From: Numida meleagris
Taxonomy: Eukaryota; Chordata; Aves; Galliformes; Numididae
NCBI RefSeq assembly: GCF_002078875.1
Contig: NC_034411.1
Coordinates: forward strand, 30,274,260-30,338,259
Direction: 5' to 3'
Length of the DNA stretch: 64,000 bases
The translations under genes and the position numbers were made by a program. A model generated the notes under the pieces. That model was not told the DNA's origin. It ran no database searches and worked only from the letters and a program-made list of their open reading frames with translations. Shown one piece after another: positions 1 through 13,100 of this stretch (position 1 is the first letter of the stretch; each line of letters opens with the position of its first letter).

Positions 1-3000
1 TGGGGCATGGAGCCGGTAGCTCCTTGCAGAGCACTGCTGGGGTGTAGGGCTGAGGTTCCTCCAAGGCAAGGGGCTGCTGGCGTAGGAAGGAAGTTGGCTA
101 ACAGAGAGGCGTGGGGTGCAGGCCGCTGAGACGCGTGGGTGCCTCAATGCGAGCAGCCACCTTCCAAGAATCATTTGTAAAAGCCTCAGCCCCCCCTGAC
201 CTCCTCCGCAGTCCTTCCCCTGCTGTCCTGGGGAAGTCGGGGCTGTGGCAATGGGCCACATGGCTCCCAGAGCTGCCACGGCAGGCGAAGGCAGGGCCCT
301 GCACTTAGGGCAGCAGTATGCCTCCCGCTTGTTCCATGTCAGGCATAGAGATGTGCTGCTTCTGCACTTCCAGGCGGTCTCCTCCAAGCATCCGTCTCTT
401 TCTTTCAACCCAGCTCCTGTTCTGCTAGATGGGATTCCGATGGGACCGCTCTGCGTGGAAGCTGAGAGAGGGGCTTTCCAGTTGCAGGGATGGTGAGCTC
501 CATGCAGGCGGCTCCAGCGTTGTGCCCTGGCTTCTAAACAAGCACAGCCTTTGTCAGGAGCCGCCGAGGAAACCCCCTCCCTCCCAGCCTTGCCAGACAG
601 ATGTGTAAGGCCGACGTCCTGGGAAAGGAGTGGGCGTAGGACCGGCTCCTGTGAGGTGGGATGGGGCGGGATGGAAAATCTCCTCACTTGCTTGGATTTA
701 TGGAAGCCCCTACCAGCTTGAAGAGACAGAGCTGGAGTTGCTCAGGGAAGGAGAGATGCGGAGGAAACCCAACTTCCTCCTTCTACCGGTGATGCGTGCT
801 GCCCCATCTGCTGATAAGAAATCATGTGCCAGTGAGCTGTGGGCCGAGGTGCATTTGCGAGGGCTAGGGGACTGCTCATGGGTAAATATGGGTCCCACGG
901 GTGGTGATGCTCTGGGCTCCGCATGACTGTGGAGCAGAAGGGCCTTCCCACCCAGCCCCTGCCTGCTTGGGTAGCTGTTGGGTGTGAGGCCATCCTGCGG
1001 GGCTAGGAGCTGCTCTTAGGCACTCAGCAATATGTGGCCATCTTAACTCCCCCATCTCACGTGGCCCTGCTCTAGAGATGTCTGCCCATATGCTAGGGAG
1101 CCCTGCCTCTCAAGACAGTGCCAGTGAGAGGTTTTTCCCTGTTCTCATGGCTTCAGTCTGGCCTCAGGGAAGTGTTTTCAGACTTTCCGCATGCTTAGGT
1201 TTACCCCGGAGCCAGTGAGAGATGCAGGGAACTTCAGGACGCAACAGAAGGAAAAAGGGCTGGAAATTTCCACATGCTGGCCAGGAGGAGCCTGATGCCG
1301 GGCAGTGCAAGGGCAGGGAGGGCTTTCAGTCATTGCTTAGCTGCCACTTGGGAGGCATGAGCTCAGCTGGGTTAATGATGGAAGCTTTGATTTCTGCCGG
1401 TTCTGGGTTGTTTGGGTGTTTTGCATTCAGTGTGGATAAGAGAGGAGGCAGATGTGACCATGAAGGATGGGGTCTGAGCTGGGCAATGTATGGGGTGGCC
1501 CCGCGCCCCAGGAATGGGAATCCCCCCGGTGTGTGGGTAGTGGAGCTGAGCCCCAGGGCTGGTACCTCATCTAGAGAGCAGCCAGTGGCAGTGCGTTGTG
1601 TGTGCCAGACTGTAAGCGATGGCTCTTTACAGGTTCTGGCAAGGTCCAGCCACTGTCTGCAAGCAAGAGACTGTTCTGAAGGGAGGCTATCTCTGTATGC
1701 ATGGGAACTAGGAGAATTGACTTGCCTCCCGATGAGCAAAATGGCATTGCCATGGCCAGTGGGCCTTTTGGGGTTTGAAATGATTTCCACACTCCTGGGA
1801 CAGGCTGTCTTGCTTCTGGCTCACTCCCTCCATGCAGGGATGCTGGAGGAGGGTAGAGCCCCATTCTGCAGGCAGACAGGCTGAGCGCACCTGATGTCAG
1901 TGCAGGGCAGAACCACCTCTGCTTGTGGGGAGGCACAGAGCTGCACAGCAGTGGGCTGCAGTGTAGGACAGTGCCGTGCTGCCTGACAGGGGTTGGGGCT
2001 GGTGTGTGAGGAAGCGGTTAGCAGTGCAGGTTGAAGGGCTGGAGCAGGGCAGCAGCGTAAGTGTGGAATTCCCCCTCTCTTTTCCTCCGTGCTCACGCTC
2101 CTCTGTGTCGCTGCTGATGCCATTTCCTCCTGGTAACAAGCTTCTCTTGTGCAAATTATGTACACGATTTCCTCCTCCTCTGCTCGGACAAAACAAGGAG
2201 CCAGGAGCAAAGCATTCCTATTGAGCCTATCTGGAGAGGGACCAAAATGTGTTGGGGTGAATTCCTCTGAATGCCTGGTCCCTTGTTCTGGATACTTCTA
2301 GGGTGAGTTGGTGATGGAGAGGCTGCTCTGAGGATAAGGTGTCATGCTCCATGGATGGAAGGATCTGCACGGACAGCCCCTGTTCTAGAGAGATGGCAAA
2401 GGTTATCCAGAGGACTGGTGGAACACTCCTTGTGTCAAAGCTGGGTGTCACCATACCCTGTTCCTGTGTCTCTGCTTGCAGCATCCTCAGGCCAGGACAC
2501 GTTCCGCCTGGCAGCACGTGGGCACATCTCCTTCCCTGCGCCCAGGGTGGTAGCTTTGCTGCGTGCCATCCTAGATAGGATAGCTTTTGGCTGTGGCCAG
2601 AAAAAAACAGCAATCTGCACAAAGCCTGCACCTGGGGTCTCCTGGGCACAGCAGATTTCCCAGCTTAGCAGGAGATGCTTCCTGGTTGCCCAGCTCTCTG
2701 TGCATAAAGGTGCTGCTCAGGTACTCCCAGTGGGCTCATCGAGCCCCAGTGGCTGCAGTGCCATTCCCCAGCAGCTCGCCACCTCTGCAGCCATTTCAGG
2801 AAGCTGAGGCCTGGCAATGAGGAAAGAGGGGAGCAAATGCAGAAATGAAAGCAGGGGAGGGGGCTGTGCCTGGGTGGAGAAGGAAGAGAGGGGTGGGAGG
2901 AAAAAAGCAATCCTTCGAAGCAGCTTCGAGGGAAAGCCTGATCTCTGACTGGTAGGAAGGGGCTCTGGTTGTGCAACTCCTGCAGCGTGGATATCCAAAC

Positions 3001-4706
3001 ATGCTGAGCTGCAAAGCCCCCTGCCCAGGGCGAGGAAGATGCTGGCAGAGGGTGGGCTTTCCATGTCCCCCTGTGATTGTCACACCTGTCCCCATGCTAT
3101 GGGGCACGGGGCATTCCAAGGTGCCACCCCCAGCTCACCCTAGCTGGGAGCAGCTCTCTCCCCTGGGAGCCAAGTTTGGCTCTGGAAAGTGAAAGCGGCA
3201 GAGGTTTAAAGTTCAACCCAAATTGCTTCGGAAAGTCCCCGGGCTGCACGCGCTTATCTGCGCCATACCTGAGAGCGGCACATCCTGCCATCTCCTCAGC
3301 ACGTGGGAGCGGGCGTGGAGAGGCAGGGGCTGTCCCTGGCAGCAGGCAAAGGCCACCTCAAAGTGCAGCCTCGACCTGCTGCAAATCTATTGGGGCATCT
3401 CCCTGCCCACTGCCAGGCCTGAGAGCCGTGGGAAGCAGCTGAAGGCAGGGGCGGATTTGCCACTGCCGTATTTCTGTGTCTGGTCCTGCTGCATCCCCAG
3501 CCCTGCCCCAGAGCATCAGCAGCGAGGGGCACCCAGCAGCCTCATGGAGGCAAAATGTGGGTGGCTCTGCTTCCAGCGGGGAATTCCCTGCAGCAGCATG
3601 ACCCAGGGCTTCCCCAAGGACGCAGCTTTTCCGCAGGCAGCAGGGCAAAGGGGAACTTGCTTGTTTCACTGCCGAAAATGGTGCTTGGCTGAGGGTGCCT
3701 GGGGTGCCGAGTACTGGCTCGATCCACAGAAGAAGCAGCTCTGTGGGGTTGCTCAGGCTGTGCAGCCTTCCTGCAGCCCCTCCTGCCTCCCTCCAGCCTT
3801 CGAGAGATGTCCTGCTCCTTTACCCTGCACCCATGCGGGCTGCAGCAGGTTGGTGGTGCTGGGCTGGAAATTCCCCTCGGGCCCACTGCTGCTGCTCTCA
3901 CTTCTGTTCTGACTGCACTGAGACAGCGAGGACCGGTGCAAAACCTGCACAGTCACCACGGCAGGGGAAGGGCAGGGGGTGGGTGGGCTGAGAATGAAAT
4001 CAACCCTGAGGCTGGGGCAGCCTGAGCATCCAGCAGCAGTGAGTACTGGGGCTGTCTCCAGGTACTCAGCTCTTCAGAAAGCTCTGGCATCCCTCTGCAT
4101 GCCAGCCCTGCCACAGTGGCGCCGAAGGGGAAGGATGTGGAAGAGGGAAGAGGAAATAAGTGGGGGCTGGAGGAGAGGCTGGCACAAGGGCTGTGCCATG
4201 CAGGTGATCTTGCACTGGTGCCAGGCTCCTGCCCAGTTTTGGCTGCCTGCCTTGGCGCAGGAGAAACCAGAAGTGTCATTGTGTGGAGCCAGCAGTGGGA
4301 AACTGGAATTCCCCTGGCAGCTGCTGGAGTTCAAACCTCCTGCTCAGTGGCCAGACCTGGCCCTTGGGATCTGCAAAATGCCTCCTAGGCTCTGCCATCT
4401 TCCCCAAGATGGAGGCCTGGGTGCAGGTCCCAGCATTCAGTGTGGCCCAAGGGAGGACAGGTGGGTCACATCCTCTGTGGTCAGCCCAAGGATCTGCCCT
4501 GGGGACCTTAGGCTGTGCTTCTGTCCCACCCTGCAGCTGAGCTGCCCTGGGGAGAGGGCAGGGTTGGGAGCTGCGAACTGGTGGGAAAACAGGTGGCTGG
4601 GGGAGTTGGGGAGATTATTTCATCTGCAACAGTGGAGGATCTCTGTCACTGAACATGTCACTTGGGACTGATTTTTCCTTCTTTTCCACCCCCGTTCCAT
4701 GTGCAG
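1..4706 (+). other. Probable NFKBIE intron 1; no coding exon recognised
   Basis: This stretch is moderately GC-rich. It has many short open frames on both strands, but none resembles a known protein and none has a paired splice-site structure. I looked for the IkB degron (Asp-Ser-Gly-x-x-Ser) and for the ISEDGDT-type sequence that should precede the first visible NFKBIE exon, and found neither. No CR1 tail or simple-sequence array stands out. The best reading is intron, but regulatory elements cannot be excluded. Confidence 0.55.
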
Positions 4707-6038
4707 GTTGGTTCACCTGGCTATTATCCACTGTGTCCCAGATGTGGCACTCTGCTGCATTGCTCAGCTTCCCAGAGAGCTGCTGGAGATCCAGAATGAC
4801 CTTTTCCAGGTATGACGCGAGCGCGATGGGCAGAAGGCAGGAGGCAGGCAGATGCCACCCTACTGGGTGCCCACTCCATCAGCCTTTTCCCTAGGGAAGC
4901 CTGCCTGCTTTCTGCAGGGCATGATGAGGACATGTGAGCAGTCCCTTTCCAAAGAGGGGGAAGGCAACACCTTGGGAGGGAGGAGAGCAGCTCTCTGCAC
5001 TGGCTGTGGAGAGATGCCCACCCCATGCAACCAGGCTGCTTGTTGTGGGCTGGCACTGTAGGGAACCCCTGCCTCCTAATTTCTGCTTCCCTCCTCCAGA
5101 CCCCACTGCACCTGGCTGTCTATCTGGAGCAGCCCAGCGTAGTCCAGGCACTGATCCACAAAGGAGTCAACCCTGGGCTGCAGGACCGTAATGGCAATAC
5201 CCCGCTGCACCTGGCCTGTGAGCAGCAGCGCCTGCGCTGTGCCCAACAGCTGCTGCAGGGCACAGCTGAGCCCTCTGGGCACCTCCAGGACCTGCAGCTC
5301 CAGAACTGGCAAGGTGGGACTCAGGGGCAGCCCGAAGGTTCTGCTGTAAATCCAGGAGCTTGGTGGGGGAATGGCGCTGACGCTGGCTTTCTATCCTGTC
5401 TCCTCTCCCCAGGCCTGGCCTGTCTGCACATTAGCACCTTGAAGGGGAACATCCAGATGATGTCCCTGCTGCTGCAGAGCGGTGCCAACATTGATGTTCG
5501 GGTAAGGCTGGAAGAGGCTGCTGTGGGGCTGCACCTCTCTGCCCTGCCCGTAGGGTGCGGGTGCTGCAGGGGGAACCCACACTCACGTCCTTGTCACCCA
5601 CAGGAGGGCACGAGCGGGAAGACCCCGCTGCACATGGCGGTGGAGTGCCACAACCGGAGCGCTGTCCAGTTCCTGCTGCACAATGGGGCCTACGTGGATG
5701 CCCAGATGTACAACGGCTGCACCCCACTCCACCTGGCAGTGGGTCGCAAGGATGCCGCCATTGCCGCCATCCTCTCGCACTCTGGGGCAGACACCCTACT
5801 GAGGAACATGGAAAATGAGACAGCCCAGGACCTGGCTGATGGCAATGATGATGTGAGTGAGGCCAGTGGGGAGGCTGGGAGTTCTGTTGGCATGTAGGGA
5901 AGTTGAGGGCTGCAGGGTGCTGGCAGAGACACAACAGGGATGCTCACAGCCCCACACCCTTGGCTTTTGCAGCTTCTTGCCTTGCTGCCCTTTGATGACC
6001 TGAAGATCTCGGGGAAGCCCGTCGTGTGCTCTGAGTGA
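4707..6038 (+). CDS. NFKBIE: NF-kappa-B inhibitor epsilon (ankyrin and C-terminal exons; 5' exon not in window)
   Basis: IkB-epsilon binds NF-kB dimers, mainly Rel/p65 complexes, and holds them in the cytoplasm until it is degraded. Five coding exons are visible: 4707-4809, 5100-5313, 5413-5501, 5604-5852 and 5973-6038. All have AG/GT borders and consistent phases, giving 239 complete codons and a TGA stop. The product starts at LVHLAIIH and runs through six ankyrin-type units with TPLHLA motifs (NTPLHLACEQQ, GLACLHISTLKGN, SGKTPLHMAVE, GCTPLHLAVG). It ends in the family-specific tail LLPFDDLKISGK, which separates epsilon from IkB-alpha and IkB-beta. The first visible exon begins inside a codon, so an upstream exon with the DSGxxS phosphodegron must exist. 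I did not find it between 1 and 4706, and it probably lies left of the window. The gene is in tandem with SLC35B2, as in other vertebrates. Confidence 0.95.
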
Positions 6039-6415
6039 GCGGTGGACACGTCGGCCCGCAGGTGGCCTCCTCGCCCCGTGCTGTCGCCCTGATGCCTGCA
6101 ATGGGAGTGGAACCATGTGTTATCCCTGCCAGAAGAGTTTTGTGGGCCTCAGGCTGCCTTTCTGGACAGAAGGATGTGGCACTATGAGCACTACACAGGG
6201 GAGGCTTTATTTTAAGATTTGTGCCCAGGGGAGTCTGTGCTACAGGGACTGAATTCCCTTCCCTGCCAGAGGCCTGAACTGCAGGGTCTGCAGGCTGTCA
6301 CTGACCGGGGATGGAGCAGGAGAGGACTCCTCATTACAGTGCACAGGGACAGAGCATCCTCTGGCACCTCAGCCACCATCAGAACAAGTGTGGGTGAGCA
6401 GCTAGCACTCACTGT

Positions 6416-6421
6416 AATAAA
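6416..6421 (+). terminator. NFKBIE: Poly(A) signal AATAAA, proximal, NFKBIE
   Basis: A canonical AATAAA lies 378 bases after the NFKBIE stop codon, with a T/G-rich stretch (TGTTTGTTCTGG) directly downstream. It is the first good poly(A) signal after the gene. Confidence 0.7.
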
Positions 6422-7087
6422 TGTTTGTTCTGGCTGCAGGTGCTCCAGCTCTTGTGTCACCCAACCTACTCCACTCCCCCATGATGTCCTCTTTTGCAAC
6501 AAGTATGGGAAGGTCCTGACCCAGCTCCTAGCGTGGCAGGTTGATTAGAAACATAGGGTCTTCCCTGGGTTCTGCGTGGTCGCAGGCTGAAGCGATGGCA
6601 GGGTTATCTCCACATCCCTTCATTCCTCACAACCCTTCCCTGCCTCTCTCCGACGTGAGGAGCACGTGATGCAGTGTGCTGGGGGACCGGCCCCCAGCAG
6701 TGCTGTGGGAACAGACACCCAGCGTGCTGGCCCCACCCCAGCCAGGGAAATTCCCCACTTGCTGCCGTGGAGCAGCTGCTGTTGTGTGGGGCAAATCCCG
6801 GATGGTGCAATCACCAAGATGCTGCAGAGCTGCTCGCAGCTTTCTTCTTCACTTCTTGCAAAGGCACATGTGAGGGAATGCTGCCAGAACGCAGCACTTG
6901 CTCCTCTGGTCTCCCACGGAGCAGTTATATTCTACTCACTGCCACGGCAGCTCCCGCCAGGTCCGGGTGCCCTGGGGGCAGCTCCAGTGCTGGGGGGAGC
7001 AACGTGTCACAGTGGTCTGGTGGTGCCAGGCCTGAACGAGTGAGAGCAGGAGGAGAAAGGCAGTAATCTACACCTTTTTTTTTTAAT

Positions 7088-7093
7088 AATAAA
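7088..7093 (+). terminator. NFKBIE: Candidate distal poly(A) signal AATAAA, NFKBIE
   Basis: AATAAA follows an oligo-T run and is itself followed by a GT-rich element (AGTGTTTTGTTTTGT). It would give NFKBIE a 3'UTR of about 1.05 kb ending only some 100 bases before the SLC35B2 CpG island. No gene other than NFKBIE is available upstream on this strand. Confidence 0.5.
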
Positions 7094-7189
7094 AGTGTTT
7101 TGTTTTGTTTTTAATGAGTGTTGTAAACCGTTACTGCGTGGCTACACCCAGCCTTGCCTCCTCGCGTGCTGTAGGGCTGGGGCAGCGCA

Positions 7190-7700
7190 GCACGGCCCCG
7201 ACGTGAAGCCGCGGCTGGCCCGCGCTTTCCTTCCTCCCTCTGGCAGAGCGAGGCCGGGGCCCGGCGCGTCCTGAGCGCAGCCGCGGCCTCGCGTGTGTCC
7301 GCGCTGCCCCGCACGGCTCCTCCGCGCCGCCAGGGTGCGCTGTGGGGGCGGCGCTGCGGGCTGCCGGGCGGGAGTTCCGCCGCCGCCGGGAGCGAGCTGA
7401 GGGGAACCGGCCGGGAGCGGGCCGGGCCGGGCCGGGCCGGAGTGGGCCGCAGGTGGGTGTCGCGCCGAAGTCGGAGCGGGCGGTGCGGTGCGGTGTCTGC
7501 GGATGGAGCCGCCGCGCAGGGACCGGCCCCGCAGCCCCGGGAGGTTGCTCTTCGCTTCTCCTCGCGGTTCCCGGCGGGGGTCCCCGGTCCCGGGCGGAAA
7601 AGCCGTGCGGTTTTGGGGCGTGAGGCGGTCTCCCCCGCGCGAGTGCGGAGGTGGGTGCCCGGGGCCGGGACGGAGAGGAGAAGCCGTGTGACTGAGTGAC
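7190..7700 (+). promoter_or_regulatory. SLC35B2: CpG-island promoter and 5'UTR exon region of SLC35B2
   Basis: Very GC- and CpG-rich sequence with GGGCCGGGCCGGG-type repeats, lying between the end of NFKBIE and the first SLC35B2 coding exon. Good splice donors sit at 7451/7452 (GCAG followed by GTGGGT) and near 7711 (GCG followed by GTAAGG), so the leader exon probably ends at one of them. An ATG at 7503 could reach exon 2 in phase through a weaker donor near 7545, which would add about 19 residues. I cannot decide between these without transcript data. Confidence 0.7.
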
Positions 7701-7715
7701 GTGGGCTAGCGGTAA

Positions 7716-7796
7716 GGTGGTGATGGGCCACCAAATGGTTGGACTAGATGATTTTGGAAGACTATTCCAACCTTAACGATCGTGTGATTCTTTGCA
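7716..7796 (+). repeat. CR1 LINE 3'-end fragment
   Basis: The stretch reads GATGGGCCACC.., GGTTGGACTAGATGAT, then TTCCAACCTTAACGAT and GTGATTCTTTG. This is the characteristic CR1 3' end, diverged from the usual ATGATTCTATGATTCT tail. Only about 80 bases remain, in plus orientation. It sits immediately downstream of the SLC35B2 CpG island, in the first intron or leader. Confidence 0.8.
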
Positions 7797-10114
7797 GTGA
7801 GGTCCTGCTCGGAAGCGGGGCCTGGCTCTCTCTACTCGAGGCTTCCCGTTGGGCAGAGCGGTGCCGGAGGTGCGCTGGGCTGCGGGCGGGCAGCGTTTCG
7901 GCCCCAAATCCTCAGCACAGCTGAGTCAGGAGCTCTAAGCGTGGGGCTGGGGCCTAGCCCGGTTCTGGGGCGGTGCATCCAAGAGCAGCCCCCCGTGAGC
8001 CGGGGGAACTGCAGCCGAGCTGCGGTCCCGCTCTGAGGCGTCTTTCATGCCTCGGCCTGCCGCCCGCACGGCCCCTTCCCACCTGTAACAGTGGAGGCCC
8101 TGTTCCCTCCGAGCCTCGGTGGGGAGAGTGGAGCCCGCGGCACTGAATCAGCGCTCGGCGTCCGGGAACTGCTAGCACAGGCATAGAGAAGCCATTGTCC
8201 CGCTGTATCCTCCTCTGGGAGAGCGGGGCTGCTCCTGCTCCCACAGCAGTGCTGGAGGGCCGGTGGGAGAACAGCCCTGAACAGAGGTGGCAGGCTTTTG
8301 GTCTCTGTCAAGTTGAAGGAACACGTGGCTATGAATGTAGCAACCGACTTTGCATTTTGTATCAGACATCTGTAAAAGCGAAGAGCCTTTCTGCACCCTC
8401 TCCTTGGCAAGAATGCTGCTTCGATCAGCCAGGATTACCTCATACAAACCTGGAGCACGTGGGTGTCATCAGCCCCAAGTGCCTCTGCTGAGCTCTGTTC
8501 CTTACAGCCTGCAGCGCCCATGCAGCCTGCAATGCCTCTGGGCAGGAGAGAGGTCTGAGGGAGGGGACGATAGGGGCAGAGATGTCAGACTTTCTTTTCT
8601 AATGGGGAGAGAGCAGAGGAATAGGAAGCAGGCACAGAAACCCGCTCCAAGCTGTTTGCACTTCTACCCAGGATGGGAATTTCTGGGTCTTGTAAGTCAC
8701 AAAAGGCTGAAGTTCAGCCTTGGCTTATGTCAAGTTGTTTGACTCCGAGGCCTGCCTGCAGCAACTGAAGATTAGAAAAGCCCCTGAGGCCTTTCCCAGG
8801 GGGCAGGAAGGCAGTGGGAAGGGAGAGCTTGTTGCTCATGAAATGGCAGGGGAGTTTTTTGCCTTTACAACCCTATCTTTATAGGTACAAGACTGTGAGA
8901 TTCATGCATATTGGAGATCACAGCTGTATTATACTGGGGGAAGGTCACAGGGCCTAAATTCCTATGACTCACTTGTTTTACGCAGGGGGAGTTAAACATT
9001 TTTTTCTGGCCCTTTCCATCACAGGAGCCCAGCACTTCATTTGGTGCATGTTTTTGTACTCAGCCTCACAGCACCATCACTGGCTCCTGTGAGGCTTTTT
9101 CTGCAGGGAAGACTGAGGCAGGAATGGAGCATGGACCAAAGATACCTCCTCCCCTGCTGCAGAAAGCTGTTTTGACCTTGGAGCAGGCTGCTACAGGAGA
9201 GGAGGATGCCAGTGGCCTTGGGTGCAGAAGTCTGTGCCAAATTCCTCCTTGTTCTTGGTGTAGCCCACTAGCCTGGGTTTCCTTGTGCAATGGAGGGACA
9301 GTGGGAAGAACTACAGGTGCATTTCAGCTGTCATACAGCTGACTAGATCACCCCTCAGGACTAATGCTGAAGAACGACAGATGCCTTTGCAGATAGCGCT
9401 AGTAGAAACCCAACCAGCCAGCTGATTAGAAGGTTCCTTCCCAGTCTTGCTCTCTGGCTGTGCCTTGTCAAGTGAGTGAGCCCTGGTAATTTCCTCAGAG
9501 CTGCAGGGAACGCCTTGGCACGCTCTGCCCCAGGGCTATGTGCTGCCCCAGAAGGGAGATGGGCGAGCCTGGCATCCACCTGCCCCCTGGCTCGCCTCTG
9601 CTCACCTGGTGCAGTTGGAGGGGAAGCTCTGAAGTGCTTTTTTCTGAAAGAAAGGCTGCTCTGGCTGCAGGCTGCTAGGTAGGAGTCTCTTTCCATTTGA
9701 TGACCTTTTGTCTCTTCACTCAGAAGAAAGAAATCTGCTTTTAGCTGTGCTGAAGTTTAACCTGAAAAGGTGAGGCGCAAGGTGCTCCTTGCATTTGGAA
9801 CAAAGGCGTTGTCAAAACCAGCCCTTTACAACAGCGTTCAAACATCCTCTCCAATCCTGGAAGCCCAAGCTTTTAAGTCCACGTGTTCCTTAGCCAGAGC
9901 AAACACTGCTAACAGATGCAAATGTAAACTCCAGAGGGCCTTTCCTGCTCTGTAGCTTGTGATAATTGCTGTCACTGCTGGGGTGGGGTCTGGGTGCAGC
10001 CTGCTGGTCCGATGCAAACTGGGAGGTGTGTAGTGCAGGTAGGCAGGGGGAGCAGGCTGTGTGCTGGTTGCCTACCGTCTGCCTCTTTGTCTCTGCAGAT
10101 TTTGTGTTCCCCTC

Positions 10115-13100
10115 ATGCTGGCTGCTCTCCCTGCCATGGCTGCTGGTGAAGAAATGTCCCCTGCCCTGCAGGACTCATGGGGGGACTTCTGGCTCTTCCG
10201 TTTCTTTATTAATGCTGCTGGCTATGCGAGTATTGTAATACCAGGATTCCTCCTCATCCAGTACTTCAAGAGAAGGAATTACCTGGAGACAGGTAAGGGG
10301 AACAGCTTCCTTCCCATATCCTGCCTCCTTTGAGTTTTCAGCGCCCCCTTCTGTCCCCTCCAGTCAGTGCTGACAGGTGGTTCTCTTTCTCTGCTTTGTT
10401 GGACCAGGCCTGAGCCGGGCATGGGTCTCCATCCCTAGGAGTTATCCTGAAACAAACCTCTCCCAGGCTCCCATATCAGTAGACACAGAATTCTGCTCTG
10501 AACAGTTCAGAGTCTGCCTGAGACAGCCCAATCCATGACTGCATAAGTAATATGAGAATTTGTCTCAGTCTCTTAACTCTGGTAGGCTAGTATGACTGCA
10601 CAGGGCAGGAATTGTCTCCTAGCCGCAGGAGCCTAAAGGCTCCAGTCTCTATCTGGTGTTGCATGTAGTGTAATGAACTGACTGTTAGTCACAGAGAAGG
10701 TTTGTAAGGAGGGAGGCTACACCTCTCAGGCTGATGTGGCTTGTGGTACACAGGCTGTGGTTAATTCTGCCTCTGTGTTCTCTTCTCCCTTCAGGCCGAG
10801 GCATTTGCTTCCCTGTCATCAAATCATGCGTGTTCGGCTCTGAGGTGAAGTCTGTACATCCAGAGGATGGCTCTCTGCCACCCCGAGCGGAGCCTACAGA
10901 GTCCTCTACAGCCCGACAGGTCTTGAAGCTGCTCTTCTGTGCTACTGGTCTACAGGTAGGGGCTCTGTGCATGTGTCACACTCAGGGAGGAGGGACTGGA
11001 AAATGAGTTTGCACTGCCAGTTCCTTGAAGTGCTGTCCTTGACAGGGCAGGGTTGGAGGCTGGGACACAGCCTCTCCCCTAGGATAGTCCACCAGAGCTG
11101 CTGTGTCACCTTTGAGGGACCATTCTAGTGTCATCTGGATTGGGACCTCTCTCATCTGTCCAATTGCAGTCCTTTGCATTCATGGACAGGGAAAATTCTG
11201 AGACTGAGAAGGATTGTTAGGGCTGCTCTTGTTCTGGCTCCCATCAGAGCAGCAGGTAGTTTGAGCCCTCTTAATACACGGGCTCTCTTCTGGGTCTCTT
11301 TCTGGGGGCTGACAGGTACTGCCCTCGATAGATTGGATTTGGATACCGGGGAAGTACTGAATTCAGCTACAAGAAGAGAGGATCTTTTAATTCTAGTTTC
11401 CTTAAGTCTCGGCTGCAGCCTAATCATCATTAGGAAAGGCAGCTTTTTGGTTCTGTGAGGACCAGAAATAATTATTATACAAAACTCACACATCCTGCAG
11501 CCAGCAGAAGATGCCCACACTCTGGCCTGTTATCCCAGCACATTCAGACTTGCTGTGAGGACACCGCCACATTATTTCATCTCTCTCTGCCTCAGTTTCT
11601 TGGGAGAGAAAGGTCCATGTTACTTTTGTCAAAGGCTCAGTGCTGTAGCACCAGGCCTGCCTAAGTAGCGGAGTTGACAGCCAGAGCAGTGATCGTCCCT
11701 GGAGAACAATTTTGTCTGCTAGGTTTGAAACTAGAATTGATTTGGGTGGAAGAACTGGGCCTGGAGAGCTGGAAGTGTAAACCAATGCAGAGGCCATTGG
11801 GAAAGCTGCCAGGATCTGCTGCAGGAGTCTGGCACCAAAACCAGAGCTATACATCAGTAATGTTCTCTGATCCTGCCCGTCTGGTTCAACAGGCAGTTTA
11901 AAACAAGTGTTTTCTGTACACTGAGGTGTTGCTTTGTGGGCTTCTCTTTCCCTGAAGGGGCTGTAGGTGAGCAGGGCTGGTTTTGTTTGGGTCTAGTTGT
12001 TCCTAGGTGTAACCACAAGGTACAGTGGGCTTCTGCAGGTTGGCTGCAAAAGGAGCGGTCTCGTCTCCCACTGTCTCAGGGAAGAACTGCTGTGAAGAGG
12101 ATGAGGCAATGATGGGGTAGACAAGGATCTCCCGGGGTCTCTTCTTCCAGTGGTTGCTTGTAGCTCTTGGTGTGGATCCTAACTTCCTGTGCTCCTCCTG
12201 CTTCGCAGGCCTCCTACCTCACGTGGGGTGTTCTCCAGGAGCGTGTGATGACAAGAACATATGGTGCTACTGAAACAGACCCTGGTGAGAAGTTCAAGGA
12301 CTCCCAGTTCCTAGTGTTTATGAACCGCATCCTGGCCTTCACGGTGGCTGGTCTGTACTGTGCCCTGACTAAGCAGCCACGCCATGGAGCTGCTATGTAC
12401 AAGTACTCCTTTGCCTCCCTCTCCAACATCCTCAGCAGCTGGTGCCAGTATGAGGCACTCAAATACATCAGCTTCCCCACCCAAGTGCTGGCCAAGGCTT
12501 CCAAAGTAATCCCTGTAATGATGATGGGTAAGCTGGTGTCACACAAGAGTTACGAGTACTGGGAGTACTTGACAGCTGCCCTCATCTCTGTGGGGGTCAG
12601 CATGTTCCTGCTCTCTAGTGCTCCCAACAGACACATGTCCACTGTCACCACTTTCTCTGGTGTAGTCCTCCTGGCCGGCTACATTGTCTTCGACAGCTTC
12701 ACATCCAACTGGCAGGATGCCCTCTTCACCTACAAGATGTCTCCCGTGCAGATGATGTTCGGTGTGAATGTCTTCTCCTGCCTTTTCACAGTGGGCTCGC
12801 TCTTGGAGCAGGGTGCTTTGCTAGAATCAGTACACTTCATGGCTCGTCACTCGGAGTTCACAGCCCACGCAGTGCTGCTGTCAGTGTGCTCTGCCTGCGG
12901 CCAGCTCTTCATCTTCTACACCATCAACCAGTTTGGGGCAGCCGTCTTCACTATCATCATGACTCTCCGCCAAGCCTTTGCCATTCTTCTCTCCTGCCTC
13001 ATCTACGGGCACACCGTCACTGTTGTGGGTGGGCTGGGCGTAGCTGTTGTCTTTATGGCACTCTTCCTCCGCGTCTATGCCCGCAGCCGCATGAAGAAGC

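Noticed and set aside
3223..3912. 229-codon plus-strand frame as a possible NFKBIE first exon
   Set aside because: It has no DSGxxS degron and no acidic N-terminal IkB-like sequence, and it does not join the exon at 4707 in frame by a good donor.
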